Part shown: positions 55,901 through 64,000 of the stretch, one piece after another
How the letters are laid out: each line of letters opens with the position of its first letter
Position numbering within the stretch: position 1 is the stretch's first letter
Origin: Gibbula magus
Taxonomy: Eukaryota > Mollusca > Gastropoda > Trochida > Trochidae
DNA: 64,000 nt
Assembly (NCBI GenBank): GCA_936450465.1
Contig: OW388302.1
Span: 15,711,530 to 15,775,529 of the forward strand
Reading direction: 5' to 3'
Translations under genes and position numbers: made by a program
Notes under the pieces: generated by a model
The model's database searches: none
What the model saw: only the letters and a program-made list of their open reading frames with translations
What the model was told of the DNA's origin: nothing

Positions 55901-58900
55901 GACAAACCATGGGCTGATATGCAAACATAAACTATAATCATTAAAACTCGTGTTTCATTTGCTGTTCAGGATAAAAGCTTATGTTAAAAGTCAAAGGATA
56001 GAAACACCTCAATATCGGTTGTCGCATTATGCCACTGACAATCATAAGCGGTTATGGCATAACACAATGCAATCAGGTCATTATTTACCTTATACACTAA
56101 TACATTTATAAAATAATTTGATATATGCCTTATATGTGGATACTTTGATGGTTTATGTTAAATTACCGAATGAGATCATTACAATGCACTCCTGATTGAT
56201 TTGCGTTTATTTTACTGTCCAGTATAAATTTTGAATAAAACATTTATTATGCGAGACTGGCTTGCTGGATAGCGATATCCTCCAAACTAATAAGTATTGA
56301 TTTGTGAGGTTGGGTTGTTTGCTTTGTTTATGTCAATACGTACTACTTATGAAAACAAATCATGTTCATTCCTCTTAAAGCTGCTAAATGAATTAGTTCG
56401 ATCAGAATGCGGGATACTAAGCGCGTCTGCAGGCAACCCATTAAGATTTATTTTGTACACATGAATCACTTGCTGCGAACTTGACCTCGTTAATAATACA
56501 AATGCATTGTAGAGAGTGTTCTTTTCGAATATTCACTCAAGCGTAAATTATATTCTGAACTCTCAGCCATGCTTTCCAGTGGCTGGTAAACACTTTTTGA
56601 ATTCCCAAGAGAATTTTTCAAAAGTAGTTAGTGTTTTTAACTTTTGACCTGTTTTTGATATTTATCAGATTTATATACCAAGGTTATCAGATTGCGTTAT
56701 TGGATCGATAGCACACTCTATTATATGATAATATTAAATAATTGAATGCTATGTCTACCGAGCTGAAATAATTAAACTTTAAACTAAATTATAGATATAA
56801 TGTATCATATTATCCCTTTAAAACATGTAAAAGAAAACAACGTTTGATGACGGTGTCATAACTGTGTAAAATTACAAATATACAAAACTTCAAATAGTCC
56901 ATCGGTTATTTTCTGTAAACCTTAAAGTATAGAGATTACACTTTTAACCAACATTTTTTTTTTTTAAGGAATAAATACTTGTCGCACGACCTTGTTTAGT
57001 CCAACAAGAAAAAGTTTATTTATCCATTGTTAAATGTTTTCGGCAGTGTACCATTCTTGGGTCCATTCTTTCGAAATGGAATAATTCTACTGTAAAGTAC
57101 TGTTCACTGGTTTAGTTTAATTTTTGCATATATGATCACCACAGAAAGAGTAATGTTCCAATATAATTTTCTCAGAAGAACAACAAAGCTGATTTGATTT
57201 TGGTGACCTTGTCATTATTTTCAAAGTCACAGGGTAACTTTGAATTTTTCGGCATGTTTCCTTGCATTGCGCTGTAGTACGATTTTCTTACTGAAATAAA
57301 GTTATCTCACACAAATATAAATACGTGTTACGAATGACTATATAATACTACTGATACAAATGAAAAAAGTAGTTTCAAAAGGAATGTACATGGTTCGGTT
57401 AAGCCATGCAAGTCCATTTCCCCTCAACACTCAGAGTGGAGTTTTAATTATGGTACAATAATTGTATGGTTAACCATCTTGCTCTCGAATTCTCACGAGG
57501 CCTACAAATCTACCTCTCACACTGAGTCTAACACCACTGTCGCTTTATACGTGGCTCCATTTTCTTAGAATAAGGATCCTCGTTTTCTATGGATATGGCT
57601 AATCAGGTTGAGTAATGATATGTTTTACCCTTAACGTAACAATATATTGTATAAACTTAAATAATAAATGTCAAATTTGAGAAATTTGAGATACAAATTT
57701 AAGAGAAATCAGACCAAAAAATCGAACTTACTTACGGTAACATTTTGTACAAAAAAACAATGCATAGTTTTGAATAAATCCCCAAATGTGTTTGTGTAAA
57801 TATGTGTACCGGAAAGCGATTAAAGTTACGCCTTTTCATCGATCTTTTTACAACATGCTGATGATTGTTGTTATTCACTATGCAGTCTTAAATTGATATT
57901 TTATTAAACAATAATAACACGATATAGGGTTAAAGTTACATTTAAAATTATCCAAATTGCCGTGACATCGGGTTTTTATATTAAAGTAGGTCAATTTAAA
58001 AAATGTTAAAGTGATGAAATACTTTGGATGACCCCTATTATTTAATTCTGAATTCGTTTGTTCATTAAACTTAACATAATAATTTGCGGCAGGGGATCCT
58101 GTAACATTAGTGACATTTGATGAAATTATGATTGTGAGTAGTCCTAACCATAATCTATAGTGCATGTCCGTTCCGAAATATACTTGTTTATGGATTTATT
58201 GCCCTTGAATCTGTAATTGGACTCAAATGGTACTAATAACTGTTGTGATGTACCAATAGGGACAACTTTTCTCTAAAATTATTACATCTAAATGAATCAA
58301 AGGTGGCATGCAGGTACTCCTGACGATACCCTTGATCGAGTTTGAAAGCCAGTTCCGTAATATTATTTTTATCGAGTTATTGCATTTGAACCTGTAATCA
58401 AACTTGGCATACATTACCACTAATTGGAAAAATTAAGTTTAGCTGAAATAGTAGTAATCGAGACGACCTAAATTTGGTAAGATAAAAGCCAGTTCACCAA
58501 AAATATATTTGGCAAGATTATGATGCTTGAATCTGTATTTAACATTAACAGCTATAATGCTCAAAGGGCAGATAGCGGACGATGAGGTATGTAGGCTATG
58601 CTCACTTTTATCTTGACTTTGCAGATCTTGCATCGTTTCAAAAGGCGGAGATAGAGAGTTTTGATGAGTTTCATCTTATTGTGGACACGTCTATGTATGC
58701 CAATATAATGAAGGATGGACGCCTGGACATGAGAGCTGAGGACTTATTTGAAGGTATAGGCTCAGGTCAGACAATTTCTGTTAAGAAAGGAACAGGATAA
58801 TTGGTTTACCCCTCCTTGATGGCAATATGTATATTCCTGTTATATTTATATTTGCCAGAGTGTACACTATCTTCAATTATCCGTTGATTTCGTGGATTTG

Positions 58901-61435
58901 CCTCGTATATCAAGCCAAACAAACTTTTAAATTGATAATTTTATTGGCAGTGCCCGGATGACAAAAATGATGCGTTATCAATTTCAAATAATGATATATC
59001 ATTGGCTGACAAAAAACATGCTATATATAGTAGTCAGTAACCCATCTTCAGCGATACAGGGCAAAAGCTGCGATCAGGGGATTGACGGATTTTATGGATA
59101 CAAAAACTCTGATAGACCAATCAAGAATAAATGTTATCTTGTATGAAGCTGTTGCCACAAGCTAGTCCAAATATGTCAAATATCATGTCAAAATTTTCAA
59201 GGAAAAAAAAAAATAATATGTGTTTTTCATTCTGTAGTTTATTTGCCAACATTTGGAAAATACATATTCAAATGTGAAAATACACCATTTATCTTGCTGA
59301 ATCTGTTTCCAAGTACAGTGATAATGGGTTGCAATCATGTCGGTTCTGGTTCTAAAGTGCTAAACAATGGCATCATGGCGTCAATGGCGTCAAAAGTCCC
59401 TGAACTCAGCAAAAACCGTAACCATTATGTGTTCTATCTAAGTAATAAAGCCTGAATAGTCGTTTATTTATCATTCAAATCATGCCAAAATATGTCAATC
59501 CTGACTGTTGAACATAAAACTGTAACATTTGTGAAAATATCATTGATAAAATGCTAGTAGGGATTAAAGGAAAGGTGTAACAATATCAGATGTTTTTAAC
59601 ATACATCTTGGATATGAAATTTACACTTTTAAGCTCAGCAGGCATCCGTCCATCAGTCCGTACATTTTTCGCTTTTTCCACTTCTTCTCCAGAACCAATA
59701 GCTCTAGAGAGCTGAAATTTTATGTGCAAACTCCATGGCCAATGGGAATTCGAAATTTGAGATTTCGTGAACCCATGACCCCAAATGGGGTCACAGGGGT
59801 CACATCCTTAAAAATATATTTTCATCTTTGTCTCCCGTTCCAAAAGGTCTAGAGAGCTGAAAAGTTGTGTGCAGACTCCATGGCCAATGGGAATTCGAAA
59901 TTGTAGATTTCGTGACCCCATGACTCCAAATGGGGTCACAGGGGTCACATCCTTAAAATCTATTTTCATCTTTTTCTCCCGTTCAAAAGGGTCTAGAGAG
60001 CTGAAAAGTTGTGTGCAGACTCCTTGGCTATGGAGATACTAAATTGTAGATTTCGTGACCCCGTGACCCCAAATTGGGTCAGAGGGTTCACATCCTTAAA
60101 AACCTATTTTCATCTTATTATCCAGTTCCAAAAGGTCTAAGGAGCTGAAAAGTTGTATACAGACACCTTGGCCAATGGGGATTCTAAATTGTAGATTTCG
60201 TGACCCCATGACCCCAAATAGGGTCACATGGGTCACATCCTTTAAAACCTATTATCATCCATTTCTCTAGTTCAAAAAGGTCTAGAGAGCTGAAACGTTG
60301 TGTGCAGACTCCTTGGCCAATGTGGATTCTAAATTGTAGATTTCGTGACCCAATGACCCCAAATGGGGTCACAGGGGTCACAACTTTAAAAACCTATTTT
60401 CATCTTCTTCTCGAGTTCCAAAAGGTTAAGAGAGCTGAAAAGTTGTGTACAGACTCATTGGTCAATGGGGATATTAAACTGTAGATTTCGTGACCTCGTC
60501 ACCCCAAATGGGGTCACAGGGGTCACAACCTTAAAAACCTATTTTTATCTTCTTCTCCAGTTCAAAAAGGTCTAGAGAGCTGAAAAGTTGTGTGCAGACT
60601 CCTTGGCCAATGGGGATTCTTCATTGTAGATTGCGTGACCCCGTGACCCCAAATGGGGCTACAGGAGTCACATCCTTAAAAACCTATGTGCATCTTTTTC
60701 TCCAGTGCCAAAAGGTCAAGAGAGCTGAAAAGTTGTGTACAGACTCCTTGGCCAATGGGGATACTAAATTGTAGATTTCGTGACCGCGTGACCCCAAATT
60801 GGGTCACATGGGTCACATGGGTCACATCCTTAAAAACCTATTTTCATCTTATTATCCAGTTCCAAAAGGTCTAAGGAGCTGAATAGTTGTATACAGACTC
60901 CTTGGCCAATAGGGATATTAAACTGTAGATTTCGTGACCTCGTGACCCAAAATGGGGTCACAGGGGTCACAACCTTAAAAACCTATTTTCATCTTCTTCT
61001 CCAGTTCCAAAATGTTTAGAGAGCTGAAAAGTTGTGTGCAGACTCCTTGGCCAATGAGGATACTAAATTGTAGTTCTAACTTTTAGAAATGGTTGTTGAG
61101 AAAGAAGTTGAGACTTGAAAATTAAGAATAGAGGATCTAACAAAATGTTGTGTAATATTTATTTTGTAAGCCCATAACTGTTATCATATTTCATATGTAA
61201 ATATTAATATTTTATCATTATCGAATGCCTGATGAGCTACAGAGCCAATGGCTCTATTTCTATAAATTGACTAATCAAAGTGTAAATGATTCTTCTTTTC
61301 ATTTCAGGAATTGAAAACTGCAACAACAAACTAATCTATGTCGTTGATAGCTTCTCTAAGGATCTGAATCGGCTCTTTCATAGACTGCCAGAAAACTCCA
61401 GTTTGAAATGGGAGGAACCTAAAACAAAGGGTTAA
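52969..61435 (+). CDS. Unrecognised gene with five phase-1 exons
   Basis: Exons read by eye: 52969-53041 (donor GTGAGT), 55330-55464 (acceptor TTATTGCAG, donor GTTTGT), 58625-58753 (acceptor TTTGCAG, donor GTATAG), 59238-59441 or to the stop at 59455 (acceptor TCTGTAG), and 61308-61435 (acceptor ATTTCAG, stop TAA). Every junction is phase 1 and stays open. The product starts MPYDSTCLFTEINLTDLI and continues FLIKAHAFPFNFIVILHTKS, ARLISWDDLASFQKAEI, FHLIVDTSMYANIMKDGRLD and MRAEDLFE. Exon 3 can join exon 5 directly (G-IENCNNKLIYVVDSFSKD) or exon 4 (YLPTFGKYIFKCENTPFILL), so alternative forms are possible. Total length is about 155-223 residues. No signal peptide or clear transmembrane segment is seen. 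I do not recognise the family. The coding status is supported by consistent phases, not by homology; further exons beyond 61435 cannot be excluded. Confidence 0.6.
53042..54689 (+). other. First part of intron 1, nothing further recognised
   Basis: AT-rich intronic DNA of the 53-61 kb gene. A 62-codon open stretch at 53101-53289 is not supported by splice context. Confidence 0.4.
54655..54960. repeat. Degenerate GACTCGCCT-type low-complexity tract
   Basis: Repeats of ACTCGACTCGCCT, CGCCAGTCATTCGCC and TCGCCTCGCC with irregular spacing. A 169-codon plus-strand frame across this and the next tract reflects the repeat, not a gene. Confidence 0.8.
54985..55195. repeat. Graded 4/8-bp repeat: GCGGGCAG to GCGTGCAG to CATACATA
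   Basis: The tract passes smoothly from (GGCGGGCA)n through (GGCGTGCA/GGCGTACA)n to (CATA)n over 200 bases. Each step differs by one or two transitions. Confidence 0.85.
55465..57353 (+). other. Intron 2, first part; nothing recognised
   Basis: AT-rich intron with no supportable internal exon or defined repeat. Confidence 0.4.
57354..57710. repeat. Degenerate third copy of the TTAA-MITE family
   Basis: GTACATGGTTCGGTTAAGCC near 57386 and ATGATATGTTTTACCC..TAAATAATAAATGTCAAATT near 57618-57677 match the arms of the copies at 17721 and 43222. The terminal repeats are eroded. Confidence 0.6.
57711..58624 (+). other. Intron 2, last part; nothing recognised
   Basis: The minus-strand open stretches 57878-58633 share a loosely repeated theme (a TTGAATCTGTA word near 58206, 58388 and 58528, with GCCAGTTC near 58348 and 58490), suggesting an old tandem repeat of about 150 bases. 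No exon is supported. Confidence 0.35.
59633..61260 (+). mobile_element. Tandem-monomer element (AGCTCATCAGG family), copy 3, ten 145-bp monomers
   Basis: It starts AAGCTCAGCAGGCATCCGTC and ends CCTGATGAGCTACAGAGCCA. The GAGCTGAAAAGTTGTGTGCA word recurs at steps of 144 or 145 bases (once 154) from 59711 to 61023. Each monomer also carries 'GACCCC..TGACCCCAAATGGGGTCACAGGGGTCA', a run of GGTCA-type words. It lies in the intron between exons 4 and 5 of the 53-61 kb gene. Much more homogeneous than copies 1 and 2, so more recently expanded. Confidence 0.85.
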
Positions 61436-61699
61436 TATGCTCCTTTTCCAACGAAATTATGCATAATTTAATATGACTTCGTTCATGATCATAACTGATG
61501 TACTGTATTTGAAACAAAAAACTACATAGGGCAAACTGACCGAGGTTCGGACACCATCCAAAGTCTCCCGAAATTCGAACACTTTTTTACTTAGAGCCGA
61601 CGCAATAAATAACTGCAATACCTGTAATTTATTTGGTTCTTTTTTAAAAAGCTCTCTTTGTGTTTTCTTTTGTTAACTTTTTTCCTAGAACGTTTTGAG

Positions 61700-62520
61700 A
61701 ACTCATATACATAACTTCATACTTATACCCTTGGAATGTTTTTGACATGATCACTTACAAGGTCAAAGGTCAAGGTCACGAGTAATGAAATTCCTAAAAT
61801 AATCCTTGTAAACATGATAACTTGAACAATATTTGTGCTATCAGGCTCTTCTTTGGTGTATATCAACTATGGAGAAAGGCAAAGATTTGAAAAGGTTTTC
61901 GCTAACGTCCGTCAAAGGTCAAGGTCACAACGAGGTCACGACTTAAGCATGCGTTTGCAAAAATTTTTTTATTTCAACTACTTACACTTTGAATCATTAC
62001 ATAGTTGTTACTGACAATGAAAAGTGATCATGTATTGTGTGACCTTGAAGATCAAAGGTCAAGATCACGAGATATGGTCATGCTAACCAGTTCTGAAATC
62101 ACAAAGTAACTTTTTTCCATGAATATATTAACACCTCATATAGAAAGGTTATTTCTTATAAACCTGGTGAATGATTTTGACTTGTTCACATTCAAGGTCA
62201 AAAGTCAAGGTCATGAGTTCTGAAATCACTACAACAATCCTTGTAAACATGGTAATTTCAAACTATTTTTGTGCTATCAGGCTCATATTTGGTATATATG
62301 AACTATGGAGAAAGAACAAGATTTGAAAAGGTTTTCGCTAACATTTGTCAAAGCTAGGTCACAACTTAAACATCCTTTTGTGAATATGCTGTATTTTAAC
62401 TATGAACACTTTGAGTCATTGCATGATTGTTATACACAATGGAAAGTGATCTTTGATGGTGTGACCTTGAAGGTCAAAGGCCAAGGTCATGAGGTATTGG
62501 TTAAGGCCACGTTAATCCTT
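61700..62520 (+). repeat. Two ~435-bp tandem units dense in AGGTCA half-sites
   Basis: TTGTGCTATCAGGCTC occurs near 61833 and 62268, and GAAAAGGTTTTCGCTAAC near 61889 and 62324, giving a 435-base step. The units contain AGGTCAAAGGTCAAGGTCA near 61760, GATCAAAGGTCAAGATCA near 62050, AGGTCAAAAGTCAAGGTCA near 62193 and AGGTCAAAGGCCAAGGTCA near 62470. No coding content. Confidence 0.75.
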
Positions 62521-63518
62521 TGATCAAATTTTGAAATAAGAAAAAGGTTTTAAGAACAAACTTATGAAAAGTGACCCCTGTGATGATTTGTAATAACTCA
62601 TATAATGAACAATTTTTTGTTAAAAAGAATTCCATTTTTATTGTTGTTGATGAGAAGGCGGAACAGGGATATGCGAGACCCAAAGTTTCGGAGCTGTTCT
62701 GCTTCTGTGGTGTCCCACAAACACTCATCTAGTTTATTCTATTAACGTCAGTGGCTAAGAATTTATCATCGGAAAGCATGCTCTGTATTAATGACAAATG
62801 AATTCAAGCAGTTTAACTATATTATTGTTCATGGACTATTATTCAGGTGTTTTGAGATAAAAAGAATCAGTTTGATAAATAGTGTTAAGCATTGACGCAT
62901 GCCTGAACATTAGGGGGTACTGTCTGAAGTTAGGAATTTCGGGCGAATTGATATACGCAAGTAAAACCTTTATATTTCAGTTAACCTAAATCAATTCTGC
63001 AATAAATTATATTCTGTATAAATCGAGTAAAATACTTCATTTTCAAAATTTCGATTTGATGAAATTGACATTTTACAGATATACTCATGGTAATAATGAT
63101 TGACACCCCCTAATAGTTACATAAATGAAATGTTATATAAACAACGTAACGTGTCAGTTTCGATTTTTTGTTGTTGGTAAAACATGTTACTACTGGATGT
63201 GAATAGTGTCTTTGAGCAGGTGCTAATTCTCCATTTGTACTTTAAAATACCAAAGAAAGAGGAATATAAGAAATATTAAATTTATTTGTTCATTCCTTGT
63301 GTCTTGAGATCTTAGCATTGATATATTGTGATAGTGTTTGAGTCTTCTCATTTTGGTTCTAATAAATAATGAAAAGTCGCATATGACAAAATAATTCTAC
63401 TGAACCAAAATATACACAAAATAGTAAATGCCGTCTCATTCCCACACAATATTAAGTATTATTTAGTTTCCATTGTGCCATTTAATTTCGAAAATACCAT
63501 AATATCGACCAATAGTAA
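62521..63518. other. Intergenic, no feature recognised
   Basis: No gene, RNA or defined repeat was seen. Confidence 0.4.
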
Positions 63519-63811
63519 GTGTAACGGACGCATTTCGGATTGTCCCAAAGTGTTTATTCTTACTGCATCATGTTCGTACAATGTCAATGATCCGTAAAAC
63601 ACTTTAACGCACTTACAACCACACATTTTCTTCTTTGGAAAGTACTAATGTTAGTTTCACAACTTCGCATTGGCCATGCTTCTCGGAACCCATTCGGAAC
63701 TGATACATTCGGCACGTTCCTCTCCAACCTTATCTCGGAAACTCTCAAGGGAGCTAACTCCTCACAAACCGCTCAACTCGCATACCATGCAACAGTCAAA
63801 CCGTTACACTC
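63519..63811 (-). mobile_element. LTR of a Ty3/gypsy-like retrotransposon, minus strand
   Basis: It is bounded by TGTAACGGAC and AACCGTTACA, the TG..CA inverted ends of an LTR. On the minus strand GTAAGAATAAACACTT (an AATAAA-type signal) lies near the 3' end, as in gypsy LTRs. The bases just before the LTR on that strand read AAAGTTGGGGAG (63812-63823), a purine-rich tract. This would make it the 3' LTR of an element whose body extends beyond the right edge. No flanking target duplication was found, so a solo LTR is less likely. No gag or pol is visible in the last 175 bases. Confidence 0.6.
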
Positions 63812-64000
63812 CCCAACTTTAAATTAGAAATTACTAATTTAAGAAACACATATAAGCAGTAAATAATTCAAAGAAAATAAAAAATAATAGTTTCATACTT
63901 CTCAGGGAAATGATAACTTCATTTTTGAGAAAATAGTCTATACACCCTTAGAATTGTGATACTGAAAGATTCAAAATTAATGTCTCTGCATTTTAGTCAC

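Noticed and set aside
60184..60874. Repeated ~60-codon frames
   Set aside because: Frames through the 145-bp monomers; a 145-base period cannot maintain a frame.

Overview
This window is AT-rich, intron-bearing, repeat-crowded animal DNA, most likely from a mollusc and probably a gastropod. Four things suggest this. The repeats include SINE-like pieces with a TGAGTGAGT start and a GCGGCGT-type core, and elements that begin AGCTCATCAGGCC and carry CCGTCCGTC stretches. LINE, DIRS and Ty3/gypsy remnants are typical of lophotrochozoans. The best genes are split by GT-AG introns and combine innate-immune adaptor domains (CARD plus B-box plus NHL). There are no operons, no CRISPR array and no convincing RNA gene apart from tRNA-derived SINEs.

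Layout. 1-2265: left copy of a 2.3 kb inverted duplication carrying a LINE 3' end. 2.4-5.2 kb: dispersed transposons and MITEs. 6.97-9.81 kb (minus): gene A, CARD exon plus B-box/NHL exon. 10-16.3 kb: SINEs, MITEs and hairpins. 16.4-18.3 kb: a dead L1/Tx1-type LINE split by a TTAA-target MITE. 18.3-20.8 kb: tandem-monomer element and a foldback. 21.6-25.1 kb: an orphan 201-codon ORF followed by two opposed LINE remnants. 25.1-30 kb: local tandem duplications. 30.24-32.79 kb (minus): gene B, a paralogue of gene A. 33.29-35.7 kb: right copy of the inverted duplication. 36-37.05 kb: a FLYWCH-like N-terminus running into a 78-bp coding-compatible repeat, interrupted by a pogo-like MITE. 37.6-44.6 kb: a direct segmental duplication on either side of another dead LINE. 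44.8-46.1 kb and 47.3-48.2 kb: 87-bp and 18-bp tandem arrays. 48.2-50.1 kb: a decayed DIRS-like retrotransposon. 51-53 kb: a candidate divergent promoter and exons. 52.97-61.4 kb (plus): an unrecognised gene with five phase-1 exons. 61.7-62.5 kb: repeats rich in nuclear-receptor half-sites. 63.5-63.8 kb: an LTR of an element extending past the right edge.

Biology. Genes A and B encode about 475- and 473-residue proteins with an N-terminal CARD (death-fold assembly domain), a B-box-type zinc finger and a C-terminal NHL propeller, but no RING is visible. This is a TRIM-like receptor or adaptor design that I infer to act in innate immune signalling. The two genes share exon structure, intron phase and, unusually, a six-copy 21-bp palindromic array in the same intron whose core sequence differs completely between them. 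The remaining coding signal is the uncharacterised gene at 53-61 kb. Everything else is transposon-derived or tandem-repeat DNA. Splice structures are read by eye from splice motifs, phase and open frames, without transcript evidence.
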